Positions 23,407 to 37,648 of a stretch of DNA of 64,000 bases are shown here, one piece after another; positions within the stretch are counted from its first letter, which is position 1, and every line of letters begins with the position of its first letter. This stretch comes from Schistocephalus solidus (Eukaryota; Platyhelminthes; Cestoda; Diphyllobothriidea; Diphyllobothriidae): positions 124,001 to 188,000 of the forward strand of contig WEDG01000313.1 in assembly GCA_017591395.1 (NCBI GenBank), given 5' to 3'. The notes under the pieces are model-generated. The model made no database searches. It was not told where the DNA came from and saw nothing but the letters and a program-made list of their open reading frames with translations. A program made the translations under genes and the position numbers.

Positions 23407-25445
23407 TATTAAGGGAAATATAGGCGAAGCCTTTGAGCTCCCTATTGATGTCAATGACACTGCCAATTAAAAAAGGCTGACATATAATGAACATTGGACA
23501 AAGGGTTATCTCCCCGTCACACTACAGGGCATCGGATAAATAATTATAAAATAGTATTACTAAACAATAGCTAGTAGTATGTTATACGACGCGAAAATTT
23601 TGGTGGGAATATGTTTCAGGAAATGTGTTAGGTTCGGATGTCGTGGTGGTACTTATGGCTGTACTGGTCAAACTTCCGGTTAAAAGTGTCAACGGATGAG
23701 TACATGATTATGTCCACAGGCAGAGTATTCCAGGCCTTAATCACTCTGTTGGAGAAGAAGAACATTCTTGTGTCGAGTCTTGAACCTGCCACTCGTAGTT
23801 TAATAGGATGTCCTCGCAAAGTAGTTAGTGGCCAGCTCAAAGAAGTCGCCAGATGCAAGGCAACAATCCTGACCCCGCAGCATGCGAAAGGTTTGTAGTA
23901 GGTCACCGTGTAGTTGTCTATAGTCCAGAGGAAACAGATCAAGATTGGACAATCGTGTCTCGTAAGGCAGGCAGCTTTGACCTTGAACAAGCTTGGTTGC
24001 ACGTTTTTGGACCTTCTCAAGGGTGTTGTGGTCTTTGACAGACCACGGTCTCCAGGCTTGTATGGCAAATTCCAATTGTGGTCGCACGAACATCCCGAAG
24101 ACCTTATTAAAGCACTCTTTGTCGAAATTTGCAAACGCTCGCTTAATTAGATACAAGCTTGACATGGCAGATTTTGCTACTTTTGAGCAATGGAACGATG
24201 GCTTCAGTGTGGGCGTGATCCATACTCCTAGATCTTTCTGAGCCTCTACCTCTGGTAGCAGTGTGTCGTCCAGATAGTAAATTCTCTGGTTACCGGAGCT
24301 GGTTCTGCTGAATCGCAGAATATTGCACTTGGTAGCCTTGAATGGGAGGAGCCAGTTGTGCGACTATTCCTCGAGTCGATGCAAGTTCGTCTGGAGATTT
24401 TCTTCATCAGCTGCGTTGTGGATGACCTTCCAAAGCTTTATATCGTCAGCAAACATAGCGGTGTCACAGTCCAAGCCAGTTACTCAGTCATCAATGTATA
24501 TAAGGAAGACGATAGGGCAAAGGACGGAGCCCTGAGGAACCCCACTCTCAACCGCCACCTCCGCCGATTGTTGATCGCCAAGAAGGACAATCTGAGATCG
24601 TCCAATCAAGAAGTTTTCGATTTTCAAAAGCTTGCCCCTTACCCCAATACGGTTGAGTTTGTATAGGAGACGTTGGTGAGGCACGCTATCAAAGGCCTTC
24701 TTGAAGTGTATGTAGACTGCGTGCACTACATTTCCTTCATCGACCGCTCGGGTCCATCTTTCCAGACAGTAGAGCAAATTAGTTAAACAGGACCTTCCCC
24801 TGCGGAATCCGTGCTGCGCGTCAGAGAGAAGATGATGCCACTCCAGAAACTGCATCAGTTAACGTTTGATGATTCGCTCCATAATCTTGCAACATATGGA
24901 GGTGAGACTTACCAGCCTGTAGTTATTTGCGGAAGCCCGGCTGCCACTTTTATGTATCGGGGAAATCCACGTGGTCTTCCAATCGGGTGGCATTCTGCCT
25001 GCAGCGAGGGAGGCTTGGAAGAGTAGACACAAAGATTCTGCCAACTCTACGGCCAACTACTTCAACAACTTTGCCGGTAATACATCAGGATCTGGCGATT
25101 TGGTTTCGTCCAGCTTCAGTAGTTCCTGCAGAACAATAGGTTCTGTTATGACCATTGAATCAATTATCGGGATCTCATCCGCACTTTAGTTATCAGCGGT
25201 TAGATTGACTTCTCTCGTAAAAACCGACTGAAAGAACTCAGATAGATGCTCAGCCTTTTCCTCGTCCTTGCAAGTTTCGACGCCTTCATCCGTTTTTGAA
25301 CAAAGGGATGGGGTCTTTATTTCGAGTTCACTGCCTAATGTAGTCGTAGAAGAGCTTCGGGTTTTCTGTTGCACGGTTTAGCAAGTTATTCTCTAAACTA
25401 TAACGGGATTTATAAACCAGGCCTCTTACCCTGTTCCTCTGCGTC
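23384..25445 (-). pseudogene. CR1-like LINE E, RT to 3' end, moderately decayed
   Basis: Right to left: linker YSLENNLLNRATENPKLFYD (near 25390); KTRSSSTTTLGSELEIKTP; EKAEHLSEFFQSVFTREVNL; PPDWKTTWISPIHKSGSRAS; SLTSICCKIMERI; LLSDAQHGFRRGRSCLTNLL; VYIHFKKAFDSVPHQRLLYK; SGVPQGSVLCPIVFLIYIDD; and the intact catalytic box AMFADDIKLW near 24440. Then KDLGVWITPTLKPSFH, FVRPQLEFAIQAWRPW and LEKVQKRATKLVQG, ending near 23650. The 3' UTR and tandem tail close the element at 23382. A few stops and frameshifts remain. It is the best preserved RT in the window. No endonuclease is present, so it is 5' truncated. Confidence 0.88.
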
Positions 25446-25449
25446 TTGT

Positions 25450-28285
25450 ACTTCATCAGCGATTCGACGGTCTTTAACGACCTAAATTCAAAAGGCAAGT
25501 TATTCCAAAGAAAGCTATACCTAGAAGCAAATAATAGATAGTGTTTACGCGTGAAGAATGCAGAAGGAGGTATAATAAGTGCAGAATTTATCAGGTTATA
25601 AGGAAGACTAACGGGGGTAATGACAGAAAGCTTGGGGAGATTTGAGCTATTATTTAGTTTCTTTGACCCACTTGTGAAAAACTCGGCGGCCTCGAAAAAT
25701 AAGACAATTTTCTGCTTCCAGTCCCCTGACCCAAAGAAATTTTAGCTTCGTCAGCTGGTATCTGGTTGAGTAGAAAGAATTTGAAAATGTTGGAAACAGT
25801 TTTTTTGTGAAATGTCTTTGGACATTTTCCATTTTTGAACGGCTAGATTCGTTCATTAAGCTGAAGAAAGGACAGCAAAATTCAAGATTGGGAAGTGCAA
25901 ACATACGATAAAGTTGTAATTTAATTTCAGGAAGGTAGAAATTATAAGAAATAAAGCCGAAAATCTGAGCAGCATTGGCCGTAATTCTATCGGCATGAGG
26001 CAAAAGATCTAATTTATTTGTGTATCTTAAGCCCAAGTCCTTGATGAAGGAACATTCATTCATGGGGCAACCTTTAAAAATAACAGGTTACGGCAGCCTT
26101 ACAGGCCCAAAACACATGTAGCGGCATTTAGAAGATGAGAACTCCACTAGCCATGTGGAGTTCTGCACCGAAAGAGCGTCTAAGTCCGAATGAATTTGTT
26201 CTAGGCATCATTCGGCCGTATAGTTAGAGAACGATTACAAGCATTTGAGGTCCTCAGCATAAATATAAGACTGAGAATATTTAACTATCGATGAACTATC
26301 ATTGATATAATGTAGGAGCAACGAAGGACCTAAAACGTTACCTCGAAGGACACCACTCACAATCGGGGTAGCACTTGAGTATGAGGACCCCACTAAAACT
26401 TTTTGTTTTCGATCAGATAGGTATGATCTAATAAAGTCAGTAAGGGGACTATGAAATCCTGTAGCCTCTAGTTTAGCTAGAAGTTGTCTATGAGGCACTT
26501 TATCGAATGCCTTACTAAGATCAAAATAGATAACTACTACAGATAGATGCTTATTACGAAGAGAGGTAGGTTGATTTAGAAGAGACATGTGGCAGGTTTC
26601 ATAAGAGTAGTCCAGTAAAAAGCCATGTTGGGAAGAGTTGAGAATTTGATTACTTATGCAAAAATCTGTTATTTGTTTTGCAATGAGTTTTTCAAAGATT
26701 TGAGCAAGAGAGGGCGTTTTATGAACATTATGATACTTATGAATGTTAGAGCGGAACCAGATTTTAAAACTGGTATTATAATAGAAGTTTTCCAATAATC
26801 GGGGAAGAAACCATTTTCGAGAAATTATGAGAATAATTTGCTTAGCAAAGGTGGAAAATCCCTTAACTGTTTAATGAGTGAATTTGGAGGTAAGAGTTTT
26901 CTTTTTGAATACTTTTGGCCGAGAAATGTTTGGTTGTAACACGTGAGGTTGAATTTGAAAGTAGATGAATTGAGAGAGTGAGGCTAGTTTAAATGATAAA
27001 GTGTTTGGCAAAATGAATGTAACAATTCTGCTTTGCCCAAATCCTCTGTAATGAAATTTTGGTTACAGTCAAATAAAGGCGGAGTGAAATTCGGACGCTT
27101 AGCCGATGACCGCACATGGAAGACTTCAGCAACAGAGTTGGAAGAATTGGCATCACTTAGTGCCCGAGAATCCTAATGTCGCTCGAGCCTAATTTTCAAG
27201 GCTTACTCAAATATTTTAACTATTCTTAAGTGAACTGAAAAAAAGCTTTTAAACGGACCATTAAGTTGCTTTCATAAGTCTGTTTTGGAGAAAATCTCGA
27301 ACAGTAGAAGGGGCTGTATTTTGATTAAAGATCTTAAGCGGGATAAAAGCCTTGATTTTTTCTGTAAGGATCAGCAATAGCTCATGGAAAAAGTTTCGAT
27401 TTTTAATTTAAAATATGCTATGCCAATCGAGAGTGCTTACGGATTTATTAATTAATTAATTGTTTGTGTTAGCAAAGTCGAGGTTATTGCATTTTACCTC
27501 AGGCTTTGTAGAAAGGGAGACTGGAAAACAACAGTGAATTAGTGCATGATGACTTGGATATAGATCACGATGGAAATTCATAAAGCAAGGGTTGACGTCA
27601 ATGTAAAAATTGAATCTAAAATACTGTAATTTCTAGTCACTAAGCTAACCCGTTGGAACGTTTAAAAAGTTAAAAGTATCGACCAATTTCTGAAGTTTTA
27701 GTGGAGAGGCATTTGCCTGCTAGTCAATGTCTGGCAGAGTAAAATCACCTACGATTATTTTGACATCAAATGGAGTCTCTGCAACTGTTACAAACAGTTC
27801 AAAATGCTCGCTTTTATTGTCAGAGTAACACGAAGAATTATAGACACAGCCAATTACCGCTTTTTTATTGTGCATGAGGAGGACTGAAACAAAGCATACA
27901 TTTTCAGAAAAAGACGAAATGTTCAGCTGAAAGGGAAAATGTACAAGGATAACTTAATACAAAGAAAGCAACTACTGCCACAGTTTTCAGTGCGGTCTTA
28001 TCGGTACAAATTAAAATTACCTACAGCAAGTATCGAGTCAGAAATAAGAGAGTGAGCTCAGGATTCAGTGATGCACAGCACAGCTGGATCAAACCCAACG
28101 GCTACTGTTCTAAGCTCTGTCATCTTATTTACAACTGATCTCGCATTGAGTGAAACTAAACTAAGCGTATTCCTGATCTGTAGGTTACGCTCATCAGTAT
28201 TTATAAAATAGGAAAATTTGGTGGCGGAGAAGAAAACTGGAGAGGAGAAACAAAGGTTAGGAACCAAAATCGCTCTGGTCCACAA
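25450..28285 (-). pseudogene. CR1-like LINE F, endonuclease plus RT, decayed
   Basis: The endonuclease starts near 28190 with LVSLNARSVVNKMTELR and PAVLCITES, followed by HSLISDSILAVGNFNLYR. The core reads VKIIVGDFTLPDID*QA near 27750, with the Trp codon turned to TAG. RT follows at about 26795-26240: SLAQIFEKLIAKQITDF, NSSQHGFLLDYSYETCH, VIYFDLSKAFDKVPHRQLL, SGVLRGNVLGPSLLLHYIND, and the catalytic box changed to IYAEDL. The C-terminal part (26063-25475) reads KDLGLRYTNKLDLLPH and ends in YSFLWNNLPFEFRSLKT. A frameshift lies near 25660. It belongs to a different subfamily from LINE E. Confidence 0.85.
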
Positions 28286-31200
28286 TTTGTTGAAATGTGA
28301 CTGTTAAAAGAACTGAGATTATTCTACAACAGCATATTTGAATGAAAGTCACAGAAGGGAAGGCTATATTATGGCGTGGAAAAGATAGAGTTTGCCTAGA
28401 AATTAGATTTTGAGGGAAGTTAGCATATTTGAAACTGTTAACATAATAAGAAGACTTAATTATTTGGGGATTTTGGACACTTTTTGCGTTAAGGCGAGGA
28501 AATCCTGATAAAATTAAAATTTTAACGTAGCTTTCAAAAACGAGCTGTACGCCTTGACCTTGACCCTGACCTTTTTGGATATTTGACAGAAGGCCAGTCC
28601 GTCTTCGTTCTTCAAAATCTAATGATGGGAAGTAGTTTACTCGTAAAATTGTTTCTATTGGACGATATTAAGCAAAAAAATGTACCCATACCCTCTATAA
28701 CGCGGAAACTTGCGGTATTAGTAACCAGTCTTAATAAAAATAAAAGATGAAGGAATGGTCAAACTGGGTCATGGCCTTGACCACCCTAATTTGATCCAGG
28801 TTGTAGGGAGGGGGCATGTGCTAGCATTGCAAAATCAGCTAAGGTAACTTTGAGCAAAATGTTCGAAATAAGCTGTAGGCGCAAACAGATGTATGCAATT
28901 TGTAAGTGTTATGTATCCAAAACAGAAGGCTGGTTATACAGAAAGTGCAATAAGAATGGGACACTGCACAAGTGAGGAGGCTTGCAGTATGTAGTGCCTG
29001 CAATGTCGCCTTTCTGGTGATGTTGAAACAGTGAGCTAGCATTACTTTTAAAATATGTGAACGAGCAAATACCTCCTCAGTAAAGATTCCAAATGTCGTT
29101 CGGGTTATTCACATGTAAATATTCATTCAGGATATGAATTTAGTATAATAGAGATCCTTTGGGAAACAACTGCCACCGAGCAAATGAAAATCATTGGGGA
29201 CCGGGACCCAATGTCTCTGTTGTTTCTGAGACATTCTCCGTCCCTCCTGGGAAACCGGAGAGTAGAAAGAAAGCAAATTGAATGCACAATGTAAGGCAGA
29301 ACCAACTATCTGTTTGCTGACTGTAGAACCCATCCTCCAGGAGACGATACACCAAAGCTCCCTCTTGGAGAGTAGGTCTAAAGCCGTTAAGCACGTCGCA
29401 TCAAGGGATACCCTCGGTAGATTCAGTCATTAATAAGAAACCTGAAGATTTCTAAATTAAATGAGAGTTTCCATATGATAAACTCTCACGCCAGTCTCCA
29501 TGTTTTATTTAAGGGATCCTATCCAAGGTCCAGAAGTTGCCTGCTTGGAGAGGAAGCGGGTAATAGTCCTTTTATTTAGCCCGAACTAGACTGCAGATAT
29601 CATACTATTTTGAGCATTGCTAATTTGTGGGACTTTATTTCACTGGGAAAATTGTTCTGAGTAAAAGTTTACTTGAAAACCTGGAAAAGTAAAGGATTAA
29701 TACTTTAAGTTTTGGACAGTATAATAAACACATTGAATGGCTGATCCAGTGTGTCTGAGTATCAAAAATTGAAAGCTGTTGACTAGTACCAATGGGGATT
29801 ATGGATTCAGCATCTGCCTCAGTTCCTACGAACCATAAAACGGTAATGCCGGACAATGGGCATCTCTCGGCATAAGAAATACTACACTTTTGCTTTTCTC
29901 TCAGCATTGATGTTGTCCGATGGGTGGAGAGGAGAGAATGCGTCAGATAATGACTTTAAGCATGAATTGAAAGAAACAGCGACTACTTATTCAACAGAAA
30001 TTATTGAATTTATTTTTTGGCGATTGTTTATATAATTGAAAGTTATCGTTTTAAAGACCTGCAAAAGTATATGATTTCTGACCTTCATTTGGCAGCAGCT
30101 TGCACAGCCTTCGTCTATAGGATTTTATAGTGAAAGCTTTTTTATTTATAGGTACCAGCGAGGGATGATAGAAGTTCTGGATTAACGCCCTGACTTCACC
30201 GTATTATAACAGTTCAACGACTTTAGTTCTCACGGTAACTATACCCAAAAAGGTTTTATTTCTTACCTGTAATAAAACATTTTATCATTAATTTGTGCCC
30301 ATTGTACAAGCTAAAATAGTGGATGTCGCGCAAGACGTACTTATATGGCGGGGTCACCTGGAGTACGGTGGTAGGGGGAATTCAATGTGTCGTATAAAAT
30401 ACTCTGCCTGGTAGGGGATTTATTTCGCACGAAATACTCGATAGTGTAAGGGACTGTCATAAACGACGAAAAAGTGGCGTCCTCCTGGTGACGGGGCTGG
30501 AGGAAGATCACTTATCGCAAGCCCGTCATAGCCTCACCTAGGCACTTCACAACCCCCCAGTCCCACGGCACTGGTGCCAGTATGGTTTAAGTCGGCTATC
30601 ATCATAAACTAATGCACGCACAAGTCACTGCCCTGCTTCCATCGAGCTCTCGGTTTCATGACTGTCGAACTATCGTATTTCAGGTACACGCGGACACTTA
30701 GCTTTGTTTCTGGCAGCAGAAAGCTTACTCGTAAACGTTTTGCTTCCACCCTGAAAATTTACTGTGCAGTTAAAGTTTGGCGTACTGCAAACTAACCGTT
30801 GATGCATTAACATGCTAACTGAGAGATAATAAGAGAAATACCAGGGGTTATTTAAAGCTATTTTCTTCGCAAGCTTTATTTTCCCACACGCAAAAGCGTC
30901 TTCGTAAGCACACAATATATGTACACATCTGAGGAAGGAACAGCAGAACGCTAGTGCCCAAGTCACTGCAAAACCTTGCAACACAAACCCCTCATCTCTA
31001 CTGAGAGAATAGAGCGTAGATAGGAAAGAAAACGGCGAATAAAGCTCTAGTTTTAGTGGCTCTGTCTCCTATTTCTCGACTTTTTCCTGGAACTCGCCTC
31101 TTCGGTGTGGCACTCTCTTGTGCCAGATGACTTTGCATAATCTTAAACTGGACTGAAGGTTGCGAATCCTTTCTTATCACTGGTGAACCGATATAAATAA

Positions 31201-33229
31201 ATTAACTGAAACTCATACTTTATAATGAACGACTTAAAATGAATGGAAAAGATAAAAGAAAAATTTAATTTAGCAATAGGTTGTTTCGAAATCTTAATTA
31301 TTTTTTAAATGTAAATGTTGAAAACGCACTAAAAATGGTGCAAACGAGTAAAATTAAGTCTTTGGAGTAGGTAAAGCCTGTTCATGTACATAAGTTGGTA
31401 ACTAAAACATCACAATAAGCAAACGTTTGAAAGTGGTCCTATAGTGCGGTCGGCACTGAAATATTCCACAATGATTACCATTTAATGAGATATGTACGTT
31501 AGACAGGTTGAGTATGAATTCCAAAACAAGTTCACGAGGATTCGCTGTATTTTTTTCGTTCTCGCATTATTTGAGATGCGGTTAACTAAAGTAAAGAGGA
31601 TTTTGCTAATTTTTGCCGATTAGGAAAATAAAATTGTTCATGTGGTTGCAGACTGAGAGCTCGGCCATTGACTAAACAATTTGAACAGAATTAGCAGATG
31701 CAATTATAAACATACTATTTTGACTGTACCAAGAGAACCTTTCTTCCGTAATATGAAGGCGTGGTTTTGGAAACTGTGGAGTCCGCTGGACATCAGTGTC
31801 CTTGAAATATAAAGGACTACATTGTGATTTTCAGCGTACCTATTCAAGTGCCAATAAATAAAGAACCTTTATCATTTGTTTATCAGAACCTTCTTATTTA
31901 CCGAAACGGAATTTTTGGGCAGTCGGTAAGGATATGTACATAAAAATTATTATGTACGTATCTGTTTGGACCACAGCTGTGGACTCACCCAACAGGAAAC
32001 CTCATCGCCGCGAAAACTTAACGGCCAAAACAATAACCGCTTATGAGCATTTTCTGCATCAGTTAAAAACTTTCTAATTTCAATTACCTCCTTAAAAAGG
32101 ATTTTCGCTGCCGGATGTCCACCTTTTCGAAGGTAAATTCAAAGGAAAAATTGAAGCATTTGGCCGAATTTTTGAATTGACTGAAAAAATGGATCATGCT
32201 TCTGTTGTCAACGAAAGAGTTTGCTTTTCCTTATATACTGATGCCGTTAACGCCAACTTCTAGCACTACAAATACACAACAAAAAAAGGGCCATATACTT
32301 CGTAAAATATAGCAAAAACTGTTAACATTCTGCCGTCTCAATTTCTAGCGTATGCAACTGTAGAAAGTAGACCACAAACAGTAACTCACGAGGTGGTTAA
32401 AAGTTAACCTAAACACTTGTTAATGAAACTTTTCACAGTCATTAATGACATATTCGTATCGGGCGAGAAAATACTCGTACAATTAAGCCAACGATTGTTT
32501 GTAGGCGTTATTACTGCTTTTTAGAGCCTGAAAACACATAAATGGGCACATCTGCCCATTTATAATTGGCAATACACCTGACTGTTTTAAACTAACTTGT
32601 TTCGTCATATTTTGCTTTTTCTGACTTACATGGAGAAAAGGGAAGCTTTCAAGTGCGGCACGTTCCATGTGGTACAGCTCTCGAGTTTATATTACTCACG
32701 ATTCACCTCTTGCACGTACGAATGCGCAAGCTTAGTCTAAGCCCTTTATAAGCGTAGTAAATTGCCCGGATTTAAGGAAACTTTGATTGCCACCCTAAAA
32801 CAGGCCTTTCGCACGCAAAAAAATATTTTTCGTAATGGCCAGGTGAACAAGTAGAATACGCCACATTTTGGGTGCCTTACAATGATCACCTCAAAATCTG
32901 TCATCATCTTTCTTGATTAAGGTCACAAAATGACAAAGTTCCGATTTTGGTTATTGTCCATCGCTCCGAAGGTGCATCACCTAAAAGACTTACAAAGATG
33001 CAAGACAACAGCCGAGAGCAGGTAAAACAATTTGCTGTAGTATGACAGTTTATCTACCGTACCGTTCTTCGTCAGTATACGGCCGAGATGCACCAAGACT
33101 CCACCCACGAAGATGCCAACAGAAACAGGGTTTCGTAGAGGTGACCCACTGCTCACAGGCAGGTGAAACCAACAGATCGACCTTGCGACACATATATTAC
33201 GGGTAAGGGGGACTGCACAAAGAATACGC
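28286..33229. other. About 5 kb with no recognised gene
   Basis: AT-rich spacer. The open stretches, such as 30670-30984 (-) and 29635-29907 (-), show no domains. A more GC-rich patch near 30340-30620 (gtgacggggctggaggaag) may be an unclassified repeat. Confidence 0.45.
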
Positions 33230-34640
33230 GAGCATTGCTAGCAGTCTGAATCCTGATAGTGAGTGCGGAAATTGACATGCTGATTTTACACCGTCGTGGA
33301 AGTTAGACGCGTCCTCAGTCAAATTAAGCCAGACAAGTCTCCTGGACCCGATGGGAGTCCTGGACTGGTATTTAAGGAACTATCGACGGAGCTGGCAAAA
33401 CTGCTTTCAATTCTCTTTGAGTTCTCGATGAGCACCGGGAGACTGCTATCACAGTGGAAGCTAGTTAACCTCCTTCCTTTATATAAGGGAGGTAGCAGGA
33501 TGACAGCAAACAGCTTCTGGACTATCATGCCTCTCATGCAAAACGAGGGAAGTCCTCGTAAAGAGTGCTATATAACATTTTTTGACGAAAATAACATTCT
33601 ACAGAATTTTCAGCATGGGTTTCGGATTGGCCGCTCCTGTCTCTCAAAGTTGCTAACTTGCCTGGAGGCCTGGACGAGGGTTTTAGACGAGGACTTCGAG
33701 TTTGATGTCATGTATATAGATTTCCGCAAAGCATTCGACACTGTCCCACACCACCGCCTTCTGCATAAGCGCAGCACTTGGTATCAGGGGTGATCTTTTT
33801 AAACTGGATAAGGGAGTTTCTGGTTGGTCGAAAAGAGCGTGTCTGTATCGGAGATGACATGTCAGCCTGGGTGAACGTGACTAGCGGTGTGCCTCAAGGC
33901 TCGGTTCTCGGACCTTTACTATTTATCCTATACGTTAATGACAGCCTACATAAACTCGGCTGCGGTAAAATAATGTTACCCGACGAAGTTAAGCTCTGGC
34001 AAGTCATCAAGGGACCGAACGATCAAAAAGTCCTTCAAAATAATTTGCACCGACTGCAAACGTGGTCCGAGAAATGGCTCCCCGAGTGCAACGTGCAGAA
34101 GTGTGACGTCCTTCGTTTGCGTCCAACCAACGACCACTCAAATGGGAGTGTCAAGGCATAAAAGGTGTTACACATCCCACTGAATCTTTACATAAGGATC
34201 TCGGGGTTTGGATGCAGAGCAACACGAAACCAGCACTGCAGTGAACATAGGTTGCAAACAATGCCATAGGAGTATTACATGCAATCAAAAGGACATTTGT
34301 AACCTTTGACAAAGACTTTTTAGGAGAGTTTACGGCATCTTTGTTCGGCCTCATCTAGAATATGGCCTACAAGCGTGGCGGCTATGGCTGGCAAAGGATA
34401 AAGCATGCCTCGGAAAAGTAAAATGCCGTGCAGCAAAGCTAGTAAATGGTTTCAAAGCTCGATCGTACATAGAAAGACTTCGCTGCCTTAATCTATTTCC
34501 TCTGTTTACAGGCAGCAAAGAGATGGTCTTATCCTGGCTTTCAAGATAATATATGGCCTTGACGATGGATTGAACTTTGAGAAGATGTTTCGATGGCACC
34601 TTTATCCAACGACGACTGTTTTGCCGTCGTAAGTGATGAC
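33230..34640 (+). pseudogene. CR1-like LINE G, RT only, decayed
   Basis: Starts within RT: VRRVLSQIKPDKSPGPDGS, VFKELSTELAKLLSILF, NFQHGFRIGRSCLSKLLTC and DVMYIDFRKAFDTVPHHRLL. After a frameshift near 33780 come LNWIREFLVGRKERV and SGVPQGSVLGPLLFILYVND. The catalytic box is replaced (KIMLPDEVKLW in place of FADD). The thumb and C-terminus (to GLILAFKIIYGLDDGLNFEK) have several stops. There is no endonuclease, so it is 5' truncated. Confidence 0.85.
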
Positions 34641-34978
34641 TTTACTCACGTGTCTAACAGAGTGTTCACAGCACCTGTGATTTATGTGTGAATTGGATGA
34701 AAATGGCACAGAAACACGCAGCATTAGCTACCCTCACTCCTACCTCACACATCTTGATCCCAGGTTCATCAAACTCACAAACATGAATGTGCAAATCAAC
34801 AACTAGCCCTTCGTAGAATTCACAATTCATGGTACCAAGAGGGGGGAAATTGTGAGTGTTTCTCCGAAAGTGGGTGCTGATAGGGAAGTTTCTTGGTTTG
34901 GGAGGTGGGTAGGCTGTGGTGAGTCTCACTGCCCTTACGTACATGCGACCAAAAATGATCAATGTTTTGTCGAAATAA

Positions 34979-35123
34979 CCTATAGGCATGTGGACAGCTG
35001 AGGTGTGTATGTAGTGTGCGTGCGTGCGTGTTTTTATTGGGGGGGGGGTAACTTTTTTTGGTACCCCCCAATACACACGCATGCACACTACATACACACG
35101 TCAGCTGTCCACATGCATATAGG
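34979..35123. repeat. Near-perfect inverted repeat (145 bp hairpin)
   Basis: The left arm starts cctataggcatgtggacag and runs through gtgtgtatgtagtgtgcg to a G run at about 35039-35048. The right arm mirrors it: accccccaatacacacgcat, cactacatacacacgtcagc, then tgtccacatgcatatagg. The spacer is only about 8-10 bases. Because of the symmetry, both strands show similar open frames, which I do not take as genes. Confidence 0.9.
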
Positions 35124-37648
35124 TGCCCTTAACAAATACTGGGTCTCACGACAGCTGCAACAGACCGTGGCTAGGAGACTGCAATTACATGCGGCCGAAA
35201 AACTCTAAACAATATCAACAACAACTCTCCCAATCCCCCACCGTACCCTTCGTGGTACCCCCGGACTGCTCGAGTGAGCTTGCTCTTTCTAGCAGCCTGG
35301 AATGTTCGATCCCCTTTAGACAATCCAAGGAGTAACCGACCGGAACGGAGGACGGCGCTAATCGCTCGGGAACTGGTGCACAACAAGGTACACATTGCTG
35401 CTCTCAGCGAGACCCGATTCTCTGAACAGGGTCAGCTAGAGGAGGTAGGTGCCGGCTACACCTTCTTCTGGAGCGACTGGCCAAAGGCAGAGCGACGCGT
35501 TGCTGGTGTCACCTTTTTCCATCCGGAACGATATCGCGGGACGGCTGCGCTGTCTGCCGCAGGATATCAATGATCGCCTGACGAGCCTCCACCTGCCTTT
35601 TCGGGGAGACAAGTTCGCCACCATCATCAGCGCCTACGCTCCCCCAATGACGAGCTCTGATACGGCGAAGGACCAATTCTAGGAGGACCTGCACGCCCTG
35701 CTGGCGACTGTGCCGAAGGTGGACAAGTTAATTGTCCTTGGCCACTTCAACGCCCGCGTCGGGACAGACCACGCTGCCTGGAATGGAGTGCTGGGTCCCC
35801 ATGGTCTCGGTAGCCGTAATGATCATTGTCTCCTTCTTCTGCAAACGTGTGCGGAACACCGTCTCCTGCTGACCAACACTTACTTCCGCCTCCCAGATGC
35901 GGCATAAGGCGACCAGGTTACAGCCCCCGTCGAGACACTGGCACCTCTTGAACTATGCTCTCGTCCGGAGGCCAGATCGACAGGACGTGCTGGTAATAGA
36001 GGTAATCCCGGTGCCGACGGATGGACGGATCACCGCCTCATAATCTCCAAAATGAGGCTTCGTCTGCAACCACGCAGAAGACCCCAAGGTAAGCGACCAC
36101 AAGGTAAGTTGAATACTGCTTTGTTGAATATACCTGCTCCCCATCTCCATTTCAGCAACGAACTTGCCAACCTTCCATTCACTGACGTGGACATCTCCGT
36201 AGAGAACCACTAGTGTCAGCTGAGGGACACCATCCAATCCACCGCCCTGGATGTCCTCGGCCGCGCACGTCGCAGCACCAAGACTGGTTTGATGACAACA
36301 ACAAAGCTATTAACGCTCTGCTCGTCGAGAAGAATCAGTTGCAAAAAGCCTACGTCGATTGCCCTACCGCTGCAAACAAAGACAGCCTTCTACTGAAGTC
36401 GCCGCCTTGTACAGCAACGGCTGCGGGAGATGCAGGATGCCTGGATGACCCGCAAAGCCGAGGAAATCCAAGGGTTCGCGGATCGAAACGAATGGAAGAA
36501 CTTCTTCGCCACCACCAAGGCTGTCTACGAACCTCCCGTCAAAGGCGCTGCCCCTCTTCTCAGTGCCTACGGCAGGATGCTACTCACTGAGAAGACGGAA
36601 ATCCTGAAGCGATGGGCAGAACATTTCCAGAGCGTTCTCAGTCAGCCTCCACCATCTCCGACGCCGCCATCGATCGCCTGCCAGAAGTAACAATCAACGC
36701 CAACCTTGATCTCCCGCCCTCTCTCCAAGAAACCATCAGAGCCGTGCGGCAACTCTCCAGCGGGAAAGCATCGACCTCGGACGTGATCCCTGTTGAGATT
36801 TACAAGCATGGCAGACCCCAACTGATGAACCGATTCACAGCGATCTTCCAGGAGATGTGGCACCAAGGGCAAGTCCTTCAGGAATTCATAGACGCCACCA
36901 TTGTCCACCTCTACAAGAAGAGGGGGAACCGCCAACTCTGTGACAAACCACCGAGGAGTCTCGCTGCTGAACATCGCCGGAAAGATCTTCGCCCGCATTC
37001 TCCTCAAATGTCTGAATGCTCACCTGGAGCAAGGACTTCTCCCGGAAAGCCAATGTGGCTTCTGTCGACACTGAGGAACAATCTACATGATCTTCGCCAC
37101 TCGCCAGCTGCAAGATAAGTGCCACGAGAGGTGGATTAGATGAAAGCCTTTGACACGGTAAATCGCGACGTGCTGTGGAAAATCGCGTAGAAATTCGGCT
37201 GTTTTGAACGTTTCACGTAGATGGTGCGTCAGCTTTACGACGTGATGATGGCATGCGTTACTAACAACGGGACAGTATCCAAAGCTTTCGCAGTAACCAA
37301 CGGCGTGAAGCATGGCTGTGTCCTTGCACCTACGCTCTCCAGTCTCAAGTTCTCTGCCATGCTAATGGACGCCTACCGTGACGAACGCCCCGGGATCCAC
37401 TTCGCATACCGGATCGACGGCCGACTCCTCAACCAACGACAAATGCACTTCCACTCGCGTATATCTACAGCCACCATCCACGAACTTCTCTTCCCTGACG
37501 ACAGTGCACTTAATGCAACGACAGAAGAGGAAATGAAAAGGAGCATGAACCTCTTTCGCTACCGCTTGTCACAACTTTGGACTACATATCAACACTGAGA
37601 AAAACGGTTATGAGGCATCAGCAGTCGCTCAATACAAACTACACTGCC

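Noticed and set aside
34666..35097. 143-codon minus-strand frame and a similar plus-strand frame around 35000
   Set aside because: The resemblance of the two strands comes from the hairpin at 34979-35123. No domain is present.
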